A stretch of 19,306 nucleotides of DNA, from NCBI GenBank assembly GCA_965370435.1, contig CBDUUP010000031.1:1-19306 (forward strand). Reading direction: 5' to 3'. This DNA comes from CBDUUP01 sp965370435 (lineage in GTDB: Bacteria; Chloroflexota; Anaerolineae; Anaerolineales; UBA11579). The notes under the pieces are model-generated. The model did no database searches. It worked only from the letters and a program-made list of their open reading frames with translations, and was not told the origin of the DNA. Shown in pieces: positions 1 through 7,516 of the stretch (position 1 is its first letter; each line of letters starts with the position of its first letter). Position numbers and translations under genes: made by a program.

Positions 1-2
1 AT

Positions 3-761
3 TCCTCAAGCGGCAGTTTCCGCTGGTCGTACATCTTTTGGGGTTCATTAGGTTATTTTACTTACACAATCCCCCTCAACCGAAGCTATCGAGCTTTCGG
101 CGGCGCATCGGAGGCCGCAATCTTGAATTATACCTGGCCAATCTTCACCGTTATCTTCACTGTATTTATTTTCAACCGTAATATAAAAACGAAATCAACC
201 CTCACTCGATTCCTTGAAGGTCTGGCGTTGTTTTTGGGGTTCTCATCAGTAATCCTCGTAGCTACAGAGGGAAACATTGCCAGCATGGATATCACCAATC
301 CAAAAGGCATAGCGTTGGGATTAACTGCTGGAATATCCTACGGTCTCTTCTCAGCTTACAGCACTACCATTCCAGAAGAAAATCAACCAACCTTTTTGTT
401 CACCGCTATCTTGACCAGCCTAATCTTTATCTCACCGCTAGGTTTTACAGAAAAGCAAGCTATTCAGCAACTGACTCTCAGAGATATTGGTCTATCCGCT
501 ATAGCTGGAGTTATCTTTAATGGCATCGGATATATAACTTGGACCAGCGCATTGAGGAAAGCCAAAGAACAGGACATCGTGTCTAAAGTTGCATCCCTGG
601 TCTTCGTTTTACCTTTACTTTCCATTATTATTATAAGGTTACTGTTGGGCGAGGGACATCTCGGTCAATGGTATTTTGTCCTTGCGCTGGTCTTAATCAT
701 ATTCAGTTCCATTCTAGCCCAACGCGCCGAGCAAATAGCCAATAGGCTTAAACCCAATTGA
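3..761 (+). CDS. EamA/DMT-family permease, 5' end outside window (copy 1)
   Basis: This is an inner-membrane drug/metabolite-type exporter of the EamA family. The substrate cannot be read from sequence. The frame is open from the window edge, so the true start lies upstream; the first candidate start codon inside the window (TTG at 123) falls in the middle of a conserved segment and is not the start. Visible marks are several hydrophobic helices, the segment SEAAILNYTWPI (the EAxxINYxWP-type motif I associate with YddG-like amino-acid exporters) and the tail AEQIANRLKPN. It is clearly a paralogue of the complete next gene: FWGSLGYFTYTIPLN here matches FWGLFGYFAYLIPYN there, and the C-terminal AQRAEQIANRLK is identical. 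The pair looks like an old tandem duplication that has diverged in protein sequence. Family assignment is firm, substrate is not. Confidence 0.85.
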   Translation, partial: SSSGSFRWSYIFWGSLGYFTYTIPLNRSYRAFGGASEAAILNYTWPIFTVIFTVFIFNRNIKTKSTLTRFLEGLALFLGFSSVILVATEGNIASMDITNPKGIALGLTAGISYGLFSAYSTTIPEENQPTFLFTAILTSLIFISPLGFTEKQAIQQLTLRDIGLSAIAGVIFNGIGYITWTSALRKAKEQDIVSKVASLVFVLPLLSIIIIRLLLGEGHLGQWYFVLALVLIIFSSILAQRAEQIANRLKPN

Positions 762-780
762 GTTGAACATAAATAATTCC

Positions 781-807
781 GAGGCCTCCCGTATTTTGGG
801 AGTTCTT
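781..807 (+). terminator. Weak hairpin between the tandem transporters
   Basis: CCTCCC pairs with GGGAG around a 7-nt loop, but the lower stem holds a C/T mismatch and two wobble pairs. It occupies the same place, within the same duplicated flank, as the perfect hairpin after copy 2 (1795-1821). It may let transcription run through into the second transporter. This is inference from pairing only. Confidence 0.4.
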
Positions 808-828
808 TGATTATCAGGTATTCAAAAT

Positions 829-1776
829 ATGAAAATCTCATTCCGCTCTCCTTATGCATTGGTTGTTATCACCCTCATCCCCGGGAGTTTTGGGGCCTTA
901 TTAGCTCGGTTAATTTCAATACAATCTCCGTATTTGTTACTCACGTTTTCATTCATATTTACCGCTTTGACGCTTGGGGTGTATTTTTATTTTCAAACCA
1001 AAAAATCAAGCGCAAAACTGTTAGCCAATTTTCGTTGGCAGTATTGTTTTTGGGGTCTGTTTGGCTACTTTGCATACCTAATCCCCTATAATGAGAGCTT
1101 CCGCGCCTTTGGAAGCGCGTCAGAAGCCACGATTCTCAATCACACCTGGCCCATCCTTACGGTCATCTTCTCAAAGCTATTATTCCGTAGTAATAAAACC
1201 AGAAAATCCTTTTCAGTTGGCATCATAGAAAGTCTAGCCTTAGGATTAGGCTTCATCTCGGTGATGCTCGTAGCAACTGAGGGGGTTATTACCAATCTGA
1301 ATATTGTGAATCCTCCTGGATTAGCATGGGGTTTATTCGCCGGAGTCGCTTACGGACTTTTTTCCGCCTATAGCGCCACCATACCCGAGGATAGGATGTC
1401 CACTTTTTTGCTCACCGGAATCCTAACTAGCCTGGTACTCATCATGCCGCTCGGAATCGCTGAGTGGAATACCCTTCACCTTCCTTCGTTGAAGGAATTT
1501 GGATTCTCATTTTTATTAGGTGGTCTTGTAAATGGGATCGGTTATGTCAGTTGGACACTTGCTTTAAGCCGAGCTAAAGAACAAGGGATAGCAATCGTAA
1601 AAATTATTTCCTTGATCTTCCTGTTACCGCTGCTTTCCCAAATCGTTATTGCCATTTTTCTAGGCGAGACCAGTCTTTTCCAAGTATATTTTTTCATCAG
1701 CCTCGCCCTTACAACATGCGGCTCCATTCTGGCCCAACGCGCCGAACAAATAGCCAATAGGCTTAAACTCAATTGA
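829..1776 (+). CDS. EamA/DMT-family permease (copy 2)
   Basis: Complete 315-residue inner-membrane permease, the usual length for a 10-TM EamA protein made of two 5-helix repeats. The hydrophobic stretches are evenly spread from residue 10 to 300. The second EamA half begins near NIVNPPGLAWGLFAGVAYGLFSAYSA. The motif SEATILNHTWPILTVIF near residue 100 and the GIGYVSWTLAL segment resemble YddG-like amino-acid or metabolite exporters, but the substrate is unknown. ATG at 829 is preceded only by a weak AGG about 10 nt upstream, so translation may depend partly on read-through from copy 1. It ends in AEQIANRLKLN, as copy 1 does. Both copies and their 3' flanks repeat with a period of about 1014 nt. 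It is A/T-richer than the genes further right. Confidence 0.9.
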   Translation: MKISFRSPYALVVITLIPGSFGALLARLISIQSPYLLLTFSFIFTALTLGVYFYFQTKKSSAKLLANFRWQYCFWGLFGYFAYLIPYNESFRAFGSASEATILNHTWPILTVIFSKLLFRSNKTRKSFSVGIIESLALGLGFISVMLVATEGVITNLNIVNPPGLAWGLFAGVAYGLFSAYSATIPEDRMSTFLLTGILTSLVLIMPLGIAEWNTLHLPSLKEFGFSFLLGGLVNGIGYVSWTLALSRAKEQGIAIVKIISLIFLLPLLSQIVIAIFLGETSLFQVYFFISLALTTCGSILAQRAEQIANRLKLN

Positions 1777-1794
1777 TTTGTCATAAATAATTCC

Positions 1795-1821
1795 AAGACC
1801 TCCATTATATTGGGAGGTCTT
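1795..1821 (+). terminator. Rho-independent-like hairpin after transporter copy 2
   Basis: AAGACCTCC and GGAGGTCTT form a perfect 9-bp stem around a 9-nt loop, 18 nt after the stop codon. Only two further T-like bases follow, so it is a strong hairpin with a poor U tract. The flanking CATAAATAATTCC (1782-1794) and TATCAGG are shared with the spacer after copy 1. Confidence 0.55.
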
Positions 1822-2082
1822 TGGATATCAGGTTTCCAAAAGGCGAAGAGATCCCATCGCCACACGCTCATCCCTATACCAGGGTAAGTATTTGCGCAAT
1901 CTGACGGATTTGGCTCCGGGGATATTTAGGATGTTTGACAGCGAGCAGTAATCAAAAAATCGGGGGCTAAGCAACCAGAATCCATTTATTAATTCTTTGT
2001 AAAAACGGGAACCCAAAAGGCGGGTACGTCGTCCTATAGCTGGATGACCAAAATGGCATCCACAATAAACTAAAAATATTCT
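1822..2082. other. Non-coding gap between transporter pair and META gene
   Basis: I see no convincing gene or known RNA element here. A TTGACA at 1935-1940 has no acceptable -10 at 16-18 nt. The minus strand is open from 2109 to 1828 (93 codons; it reads PGAKSVRLRKYLPWYR in part), but it would start inside the META gene, has no ribosome binding site, and matches no family I know. It could be a decayed gene remnant. Confidence 0.4.
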
Positions 2083-2090
2083 AAGGAGAA
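2083..2090 (+). promoter_or_regulatory. Ribosome binding site of META gene
   Basis: AAGGAGAA lies 4 nt before the ATG at 2095 and fixes this start. Confidence 0.75.
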
Positions 2091-2094
2091 TATC

Positions 2095-2550
2095 ATGAAA
2101 ACCAACCAACTAATCAAAATGTCCGCTCTCGCCATCGTTCTCGGAAGCCTCATCTTTGGCGCCATCTTCATCGTCAACGCCGCCGGAGATAAGGCCCCGC
2201 AAGAGACCGTAGACCTAAACGGCACATCCTGGAAGCTGTCCCAGCTCCCCGGCCAAGACCTGGTCCCCGGCAGAGATGTCACCCTCGACTTCGCCGACGG
2301 TCAGGCAGAAGGTTCAGCCGGATGCAACGGCTACTTCGGTTCCGTCACCGTCGAAGACAATTCGCTCTCCTTCGGCCCCATCGCCAGCACGGAGATGTTC
2401 TGCGAACTTCCCGACGGACTCATGGACCAGGAGCTAGCCTACCTGATGGCCCTGAGCGCGGCCGCTTCCTTCCAGGTCGAAGATGACACCCTAACCCTAC
2501 TCGATAGCGATGGGGAACCCGTACTGGTATTCGTCGCTGTAGATAACTAG
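2095..2550 (+). CDS. META-domain (HslJ-like) membrane-anchored protein
   Basis: This 151-residue protein is exported or membrane-anchored: residues 8-30 form a single hydrophobic segment after a Lys-containing start, ending at VNAAG, which could be a signal-peptidase site or an anchor. Residues 40-148 form one META/DUF306 domain, recognised by LNGTSWKLSQL, the core GSAGCNGYFG (residues 73-82) and STEMFCELP (99-107). Cys77 and Cys103 sit where this family often has a paired cysteine. Family members such as HslJ are small extracytoplasmic beta proteins linked to heat or drug stress; the molecular role is unknown. The start is fixed by a good AAGGAGAA at 2083-2090, 4 nt before ATG. A strong terminator follows, so the gene is probably transcribed alone. 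Confidence 0.88.
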   Translation: MKTNQLIKMSALAIVLGSLIFGAIFIVNAAGDKAPQETVDLNGTSWKLSQLPGQDLVPGRDVTLDFADGQAEGSAGCNGYFGSVTVEDNSLSFGPIASTEMFCELPDGLMDQELAYLMALSAAASFQVEDDTLTLLDSDGEPVLVFVAVDN

Positions 2551-2588
2551 CCCCAATACATTACTGGTTTGTCCGAACTGGTTCGTCC

Positions 2589-2623
2589 GAGGCTGCGAGT
2601 GGATGCTTGCAGCCTCTTTTTTT
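2589..2623 (+). terminator. Strong intrinsic terminator of META gene
   Basis: GAGGCTGCGAG and CTTGCAGCCTC form an 11-bp stem with one G-T wobble around a 6-nt loop, followed directly by seven Ts. Confidence 0.92.
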
Positions 2624-2685
2624 CTTTCCGTGGACACATCTTCGGAAAGTTATGCGATTAACTAGATTTTTATGATAAAATCGAG

Positions 2686-2691
2686 TATAAT
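2686..2691 (+). promoter_or_regulatory. Consensus -10 box upstream of cupredoxin-like gene
   Basis: TATAAT matches the sigma-70 -10 consensus and lies 54 nt before the ATG at 2746. No good -35 lies 17 nt upstream (TAGATT at best), so activation may be needed. GATTTT/AAAATC (2665-2670 with 2677-2682) forms a small inverted repeat in the -35 to -10 spacer that could bind a regulator. Confidence 0.5.
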
Positions 2692-2707
2692 TATCTCAAT
2701 ATTCGAA

Positions 2708-2723
2708 GTTGGAGTTATCCAAC
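2708..2723 (+). promoter_or_regulatory. Perfect inverted repeat in the cupredoxin leader (possible operator)
   Basis: GTTGGA, 4-nt centre, TCCAAC. It lies 16 nt after the -10 box and 22 nt before the start codon, so it could be an operator or a small leader hairpin. The sequence gives no hint of the binding protein. Confidence 0.4.
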
Positions 2724-2745
2724 CTCAAAACAAAATGGAGAAACC

Positions 2746-3285
2746 ATGAAAAAATTACCCCAAATCCTAATTCTGGCCGCGGTCATCCTCACCCTGTCTG
2801 CGTGTGCGAGCGCCGCCGCCGCTCCCCCAGAACCCCTCGAAATCACCATAGAACTGTCCGAGTACGCCTTCAGCATGGACGCCCTGGAATTCCAAGTGGG
2901 CCAGGAAGTCACCATCCACCTGGTGAATGTCGGCCAACTTGAGCACGAATTCATGATCGGCCGGGAAGTGGGGATGACCGATAACCGCCCCAACGGCTAC
3001 GTTGAAGATTTCTTCGAGAGCGCCGGTGTAGAGCCTATGGTCATGATGGAAGAAGATCATGACGAGGGCGAAGACCACGACGACGAGATGGGCGAGGAAG
3101 AACACGACGAAGACGGCCACATGCACGAAGGCTTCATGGTCACCGTGCCCGTCGGCCACGACACCTATACCATAACTTTCACCGTAACCGAAGATATGGT
3201 CGGTGAGTGGGAGATCGGCTGCTTCCTGCTTGACGGCGTCCACTATGACGCCGGGATGGTCGGTACTTTGGTCGTCACCGAATAA
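2746..3285 (+). CDS. Cupredoxin-like lipoprotein with His/acidic metal-binding insert
   Basis: This 179-residue lipoprotein should be secreted and lipid-anchored: the signal peptide ends in the lipobox LSAC with Cys20. Residues 30-179 look like a cupredoxin beta-barrel, with a first ligand candidate His67 (LEHEF) and a C-terminal ligand loop Cys159-x6-His166-x4-Met171, the order of a type 1 copper site. A role in copper binding or extracytoplasmic electron transfer is therefore likely. Residues about 97-128 are an insert dominated by His, Asp, Glu and Met (for example DHDEGEDHDDEMGEEEHDED), which suggests a second, flexible metal-binding region. The loop of six between Cys and His differs from plastocyanin and azurin, so spectral type cannot be predicted. 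GGAG lies 5 nt before ATG. Its own -10 box and terminator make it a single-gene unit. Confidence 0.85.
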   Translation: MKKLPQILILAAVILTLSACASAAAAPPEPLEITIELSEYAFSMDALEFQVGQEVTIHLVNVGQLEHEFMIGREVGMTDNRPNGYVEDFFESAGVEPMVMMEEDHDEGEDHDDEMGEEEHDEDGHMHEGFMVTVPVGHDTYTITFTVTEDMVGEWEIGCFLLDGVHYDAGMVGTLVVTE

Positions 3286-3315
3286 TCCTTCACCAACTTA
3301 CTGTTTGAACTCTAA

Positions 3316-3358
3316 GCCCCGGTCTGGCCGCTTCCCGCCAGCCGGGGCCAGTTTTTTT
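3316..3358 (+). terminator. Strong intrinsic terminator of cupredoxin-like gene
   Basis: GCCCCGG pairs with CCGGGGC, and after a one-T bulge CTGGC pairs with GCCAG. Seven Ts start 3 nt later (3352-3358). Confidence 0.92.
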
Positions 3359-3381
3359 CCATTCAGCGGGCCAAATACCAC

Positions 3382-3410
3382 TTGACATTCCTCTTAAAAT
3401 ATTGTATACT
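3382..3410 (+). promoter_or_regulatory. Near-consensus sigma-70 promoter of the GbsR-type regulator
   Basis: TTGACA (3382-3387), a 17-nt spacer and TATACT (3405-3410). Eleven of twelve hexamer bases match consensus, and the ATG follows 43 nt after the -10. Confidence 0.88.
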
Positions 3411-3412
3411 AT

Positions 3413-3430
3413 GTTTAGTTCTTACTAAAC
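3413..3430 (+). promoter_or_regulatory. Perfect palindromic operator over the expected transcription start
   Basis: GTTTAGT, 4-nt centre, ACTAAAC. It begins 2 nt after the -10 box, so a bound dimer would block initiation. Its place directly before a MarR-fold regulator gene suggests autorepression; the binding protein is inferred, not shown. Confidence 0.75.
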
Positions 3431-3453
3431 GTTCTATATTCAAAAAGGAAACC

Positions 3454-3993
3454 ATGACCGACACCCTCTCCACCGCCCGTGAACACTTCATCCAGGGCAT
3501 GAGCCGCATCAGCCACTTCTGGGGCTTCCCCAAGGCGATGGGGGCCATCTTCGGCGCAGTCTACCTCTCCCCCGACCCGCTCTCCCTGGACGAGATCGTC
3601 GCCCAGGTCGGCGTGACCAAAGGCGCGGTCTCCACGAACGCCCGCGCGCTGGAACGCCTGGGCATGCTGCATAAGCACGTCCGCATCGGCGAGCGCAAGG
3701 ATTACTACAGCGCCGAGACCGACTTCTGGAAGATCATCAAAGGCATCCTGCGGGAGCGGGAGAAATCCGAATTCGACCAGGCCCTGCGCACCGTCAGTGA
3801 GAGCCTTGACATGACCGCCAGCGCAGACCCGGACGCCTCCGGCGAAGAACTCTCCGCCTTCTACCAGGAGCGAATGGGCGCAATGCAAGATTTCTTCAAC
3901 AAACTGGACAACCTGGTGGCGATGGCCCTGGCCCTGGAGGAGTTCCGGGTGGGCGCGATCGCGAAATTGCTCGGAAAAATTCCACAAGAATAA
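3454..3993 (+). CDS. GbsR/MarR-family transcriptional regulator
   Basis: Cytoplasmic DNA-binding regulator of 179 residues, typical of the GbsR branch of the MarR superfamily. Residues 25-90 form the winged helix: helices around GAIFGAVYLSP and SLDEIVAQVGV, recognition helix KGAVSTNARALERLGM (57-71), and a wing with RIGERKDYYSA. The rest is a helical dimerisation region. GbsR relatives control osmolyte uptake or efflux genes, but the effector here is unknown. ATG 3454 is chosen over an in-frame upstream start at 3382 because that one lies in the -35 box and AAAAAGGAA precedes 3454. The strong promoter and palindrome just upstream argue for autoregulation. Possible targets include the adjacent lipoprotein genes, or genes elsewhere with the same palindrome. 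Confidence 0.88.
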   Translation: MTDTLSTAREHFIQGMSRISHFWGFPKAMGAIFGAVYLSPDPLSLDEIVAQVGVTKGAVSTNARALERLGMLHKHVRIGERKDYYSAETDFWKIIKGILREREKSEFDQALRTVSESLDMTASADPDASGEELSAFYQERMGAMQDFFNKLDNLVAMALALEEFRVGAIAKLLGKIPQE

Positions 3994-4019
3994 TACGTCT
4001 TTTGCGATAAGTAATCCTG

Positions 4020-5372
4020 ATGGAAACCAAGAAACTCACCTTTAGATTGCTCCTGATCGGATTGGCATTTATCACAATTAACTGTTCAGGCCAACCAGAC
4101 ACCTACGATATTCCCGTACCAGAAGTACACAATCCAGACCAAATACTTGATCTGGAAAAATTGCAAAACTACACAATAGCTTACTGTTGGAGTCCGCCTG
4201 ATAAAGAAACAACTGGAGAAAGGCACACTGACATTATTATCAGCCGCGGCGATGGCAGTCAGTTGAATACGATTTCAATCCCCCCACCACCCCCCAATAA
4301 GATCGTCATTCTCGGCTGCCCCAACGAGCGAGATGGACAAATCCAAATCGGGAAGCATTCTCTTGCTTGGCGACCAGATAGCGACCAGTTACTGATGACC
4401 AATGGGCCGCTTAAGAATTTTGCGAATTTCTATCTCGTTGATCTAAAGAGCGACCTTACACCTGAAATGCCGGGGCAGACAATAACCGCCTATAAGGAGT
4501 TATTAGAATATCCACGTGGGATATCCTGGTCGCCAGATGGAGAATGGGTGGCTACAGTTGGAGGTGATACACAAAGCCGTTTCCATTACCTAAATATCTG
4601 GATCTATAAGATCGATACCAACGAAGCTATCCGTATAACAGATTTCGATGAACTTGAGCAGTATGTCATGAACGCATCCTGGTCACCTGACGGTTTATCA
4701 TTAGCCGTAGGCTATGGATTTCCTCCCAGTGGTATTGGAATAGCCCATTTCGATACTCTGGATAATCCTTCCTCTTTTACTTATATTGACATTAGCAGTG
4801 ACACACAGCCTTCATTATTCCCCTGGCCTTTCTATGCAGATTCATTGTGGGAGTTTACCAAGAGCCTAATATTTCCAAATTCGGGGAATATTGAATATTA
4901 TATAAATCAAAACTCTCATCCTGTGTGGGTAAATGAAGGGGGGAAAATCATCTTTACCGCACCCACTGATAACAAACGTGTCACTTTGTTCATCGTCAAT
5001 GCAGATGGCACGGATCTTCAAGAGTTCCTCCCTGAATTGCCCGGCATGAACGGCCTCCCAACAATATCTAGTGATGGTCAGAAATTGGCCTTTGTCCGTT
5101 ATCCAAAACACACTAATACGGGGCGCGCAGAAATCGCGGTCGTTGACCTCACATCTATGGAAATTTCCTCGCTGGTTGTGCTACCCGAACCTTCTGACAA
5201 TCAGATATTTATTAGCGGCTTGGATTGGACTCCAGATGGCAAGTATTTGGCATTCAGTTCCAATCATGAAGGAGCTTCAAACATATATGTAATCTCCACC
5301 GAAGGGGACGCCTGGATTAACTTGACGGCAGATCGTGATGGTGATTCAGTTTATCCAGTATGGAAACCTTGA
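4020..5372 (+). CDS. TolB-like beta-propeller (PD40) lipoprotein
   Basis: Exported lipoprotein of 450 residues: signal sequence LLLIGLAFITINC with lipid-acceptor Cys22. The rest carries WD40-like/PD40 blades recognised by repeated (W/S)SPDG or SSDG motifs: WSPDGEWVATVGG, WSPDGLSLAVGYG, ISSDGQKLAFVRY, and WTPDGKYLAFSS followed by SNIYVISTEGD. This is the TolB-propeller pattern, usually a protein-protein interaction scaffold in the periplasm or on the cell surface. It is not expected to be true TolB, because the N-terminal TolB domain is absent. ATG 4020 has no clear ribosome binding site and no alternative Met lies nearby. The following reductase gene starts 13 nt after the stop, so the two are probably co-transcribed. 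Base composition is more A/T-rich than that of the GbsR gene before it. Confidence 0.85.
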   Translation: METKKLTFRLLLIGLAFITINCSGQPDTYDIPVPEVHNPDQILDLEKLQNYTIAYCWSPPDKETTGERHTDIIISRGDGSQLNTISIPPPPPNKIVILGCPNERDGQIQIGKHSLAWRPDSDQLLMTNGPLKNFANFYLVDLKSDLTPEMPGQTITAYKELLEYPRGISWSPDGEWVATVGGDTQSRFHYLNIWIYKIDTNEAIRITDFDELEQYVMNASWSPDGLSLAVGYGFPPSGIGIAHFDTLDNPSSFTYIDISSDTQPSLFPWPFYADSLWEFTKSLIFPNSGNIEYYINQNSHPVWVNEGGKIIFTAPTDNKRVTLFIVNADGTDLQEFLPELPGMNGLPTISSDGQKLAFVRYPKHTNTGRAEIAVVDLTSMEISSLVVLPEPSDNQIFISGLDWTPDGKYLAFSSNHEGASNIYVISTEGDAWINLTADRDGDSVYPVWKP

Positions 5373-5385
5373 AGGAACAAAAGTC

Positions 5386-6468
5386 ATGAACCCTGGAAAA
5401 GTCATCATCTTTGGCGGGTACGGCGTATTCGGCTCTCGTATTGCTGCTGACCTATTAGAAAAAACCGATTGCCAGGTGATCCTCGCAGGACGCAATTCAG
5501 ACCGCGCCAAGAAGCTTTGCAAACGACTAGGATCCCGTGCCTTGCCGTTGGCCTGCGACTTGCAGGATGCCGAGGCCGTATCCAATGCCGTGCGAGGGAG
5601 CCAAATCGTCATCCTCGCGGCGGGACCTTTCCAATCCCTTCCCCTGACGGCTTTGGAAGCTGCATTGACCCACAAAGCCCATTACATTGACCTCACCGAT
5701 TCACGAGCATACCGTCGCAAAGTCATAGCCTATTCCAAAGAAATTCAGGCAGCCGGTATCACAGCCTTGAGCGGTTTGTCTACTTTATCGGGGATCTCGG
5801 CGGTAATGGTTCGTCAGGCTGTTGAGGCGTTGAGCGGTGCAGAGCGTGCACACGTTTCCTTATCTCCCGGCAACCGCAACCCGCGCGGCGCGGGAACAAT
5901 CTATTCCATCCTCACCTATGTCGGACGCCCAATCAAGGTTTGGCAGAATGGCGATTGGGGGACTATCCCGGGTTGGACAGGACGTGAAAAGGTTTCCTAT
6001 CCGGTCCCGGTTGGTCGCCGATTCGTCTATTGGGTTGATGCGCCTGACCATGACCTTCTCCCCGGGGAGTTGGGTCTCCAAAGTGTGATCGTAAAGGCGG
6101 GTCTTGAATTGGATATTATAAACCGGGGACTGGGCATCGTATCCTGGCTGCGCCAACGCGGGCCGCGCCTGCCTCTGGAGCAATTCACCAAATTGCTAAT
6201 CCTCATGAGTTTGTCCCTCGCGCCCTTTGGTACCCCAAGTGGCGCGATGAACGTCGCAGTTCAAGGCGGGGGGCAAGAATGGAAGGCTTCTATTGTAGCC
6301 GAAAGTGAAGGACCAATGGTAGCAGCCGCGCCTGCGGCCATGGCCGCGGCCCGGCTGCTTTCTGGAGAATTGTCGGCTCGCGGCCTTATCCCCTTGAGTC
6401 AATGGATACCCTTTCCAGAGCTTGTTGAAGGTCTAGAGGCACGAGGAATGAAGGTGATTATCCCCTAA
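5386..6468 (+). CDS. Saccharopine dehydrogenase-like NAD(P)-binding reductase
   Basis: Cytosolic 360-residue oxidoreductase of the saccharopine dehydrogenase NADP-binding superfamily. The N-terminal Rossmann fold shows VIIFGGYGVFGSRIA with the G11-x-G13-x2-G16 fingerprint, and AGRNSDRAKKL after strand 2, where Arg36 suggests NADP preference. AAGPFQSLPLTALEAAL and HYIDLTDSRAY are the second conserved block of this family. The C-terminal half (from about 150) is divergent and does not look like a true lysine-pathway enzyme, so the substrate is unknown. ATG 5386 is preferred to an in-frame start at 5335 because GAAGGA (overlapping the previous stop) lies 9 nt before it and the family's N-terminus begins here. 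It forms a likely operon with the propeller lipoprotein upstream and perhaps the SDR gene downstream. Confidence 0.85.
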   Translation: MNPGKVIIFGGYGVFGSRIAADLLEKTDCQVILAGRNSDRAKKLCKRLGSRALPLACDLQDAEAVSNAVRGSQIVILAAGPFQSLPLTALEAALTHKAHYIDLTDSRAYRRKVIAYSKEIQAAGITALSGLSTLSGISAVMVRQAVEALSGAERAHVSLSPGNRNPRGAGTIYSILTYVGRPIKVWQNGDWGTIPGWTGREKVSYPVPVGRRFVYWVDAPDHDLLPGELGLQSVIVKAGLELDIINRGLGIVSWLRQRGPRLPLEQFTKLLILMSLSLAPFGTPSGAMNVAVQGGGQEWKASIVAESEGPMVAAAPAAMAAARLLSGELSARGLIPLSQWIPFPELVEGLEARGMKVIIP

Positions 6469-6516
6469 TATCAACGAGCTAACGAAGTCATAGGTAAACC
6501 TAACAAAGGAGCAACG

Positions 6517-7449
6517 ATGAACACCTCAAAACTTAACGCCGTCACCGGCGCATTCGGCTACACCGGAAAATACATCACCCGCCGCCTGCTGGCCGAGGGA
6601 CACCACGTCCTCACCCTCACCGGCAGCCCCGGCCGCCCCAATCCCTTTGGCGAGCAGGTCGAGGTCCATCCTTTCAACTTTGACAATCCCGAAGCCTTAG
6701 CCGCCAGCCTGAAAGGCGTGGACACTCTCTACAACACCTACTGGGTGCGCTTCAGCCACGGAGAGACCACCCACGACCTGGCCGTCGCCAACACCCGGAC
6801 CCTGCTCCAGGCCGCCAAGAACGCCGGAGTGCGCCGGGTCGTCCACGTCAGCATCACCAATCCCAGCCTCGACTCCCCCCTGCCCTACTTCCGCGGCAAA
6901 GCCCTGCTGGAGCAGACCATCCAGGGGTCAGGTCTATCTTACGCCATCTTGCGCCCGGCGGTCATCTTCGGAAAAGAAGACATCCTCATCAACAACATCG
7001 CTTGGCTGCTGCGTAAGTTTCCCGTTTTCGTCATCCCCGGCAAGGGCGACTACAGCCTCCAACCCATCTTCATCGAAGACATGGCCGAGCTGGCCGTCCG
7101 CGCCGGAGCCGGTGAGGAGAACCAGATCATAGACGCCGTCGGCCCAGAGACCTTCACTTTCAACCAACTGGCGCGCCGCATCGCCCAGACCGTTGGCAGC
7201 CGGTCCCTCATCATCCATTTGCCGCCCCCGGTGGCCCATTTCCTCTCCAAGATCATCGGTCTGCTGGTCGGCGACGTGATCCTCACCCGCAACGAAGTCC
7301 GAGGGCTGATGGACAACCTGCTCATCACCGATTCGCCTCCCACCGGCAATACCCGCCTCAGCGACTGGCTGAAAGAAAACGCCGCCTCCGTGGGCGGCGA
7401 GTATGCGTCGGAGTTGAAGAGGCATTACGGGACGAAAGGAAAAACGTAA
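6517..7449 (+). CDS. NAD(P)-dependent epimerase/NmrA-like atypical SDR protein
   Basis: This 310-residue cytosolic protein of the extended/atypical short-chain dehydrogenase group resembles NmrA and NDUFA9-like proteins. The nucleotide-binding motif is VTGAFGYTGKYI (G11-x2-G14-x2-G17). The segment VRRVVHVSITNP supplies the strand-4 serine (Ser112), and Tyr124-x3-Lys128 (YFRGK) is in the position of the catalytic YxxxK, so an active dehydrogenase or epimerase is possible. YAILRPAVIFG and the later PIFIEDMAELAV are typical of the family. Substrate is unknown. AAAGGAG lies 5 nt before ATG. The 48-nt gap after the reductase, which includes the small inverted repeat TAGGT-AA-ACCTA (6491-6502), leaves open whether it is co-transcribed. 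It is more G/C-rich in third positions than its upstream neighbour. Confidence 0.87.
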   Translation: MNTSKLNAVTGAFGYTGKYITRRLLAEGHHVLTLTGSPGRPNPFGEQVEVHPFNFDNPEALAASLKGVDTLYNTYWVRFSHGETTHDLAVANTRTLLQAAKNAGVRRVVHVSITNPSLDSPLPYFRGKALLEQTIQGSGLSYAILRPAVIFGKEDILINNIAWLLRKFPVFVIPGKGDYSLQPIFIEDMAELAVRAGAGEENQIIDAVGPETFTFNQLARRIAQTVGSRSLIIHLPPPVAHFLSKIIGLLVGDVILTRNEVRGLMDNLLITDSPPTGNTRLSDWLKENAASVGGEYASELKRHYGTKGKT

Positions 7450-7496
7450 ACAGGGAAACAGGTATACAGGTATACAAGAATACAAGGAACAAGGAA
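7450..7496 (+). repeat. Degenerate 8-nt tandem repeat (ACAGGTAT family)
   Basis: Six consecutive units begin with ACA: ACAGGGAA, ACAGGTAT twice, ACAAGAAT, ACAAGGA and ACAAGGAA. The tract begins directly after the stop codon of the SDR gene. Confidence 0.8.
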
Positions 7497-7516
7497 GCGG
7501 TGACCGGTGGTTGAAG

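Noticed and set aside
1935..1960. Promoter of the META gene at TTGACA
   Set aside because: No -10-like hexamer at 15-19 nt spacing.
5335..5385. Upstream start for the first saccharopine dehydrogenase-like gene
   Set aside because: It would overlap the lipoprotein gene by 38 nt and add 17 residues before the Rossmann strand; ATG 5386 has the better binding site.
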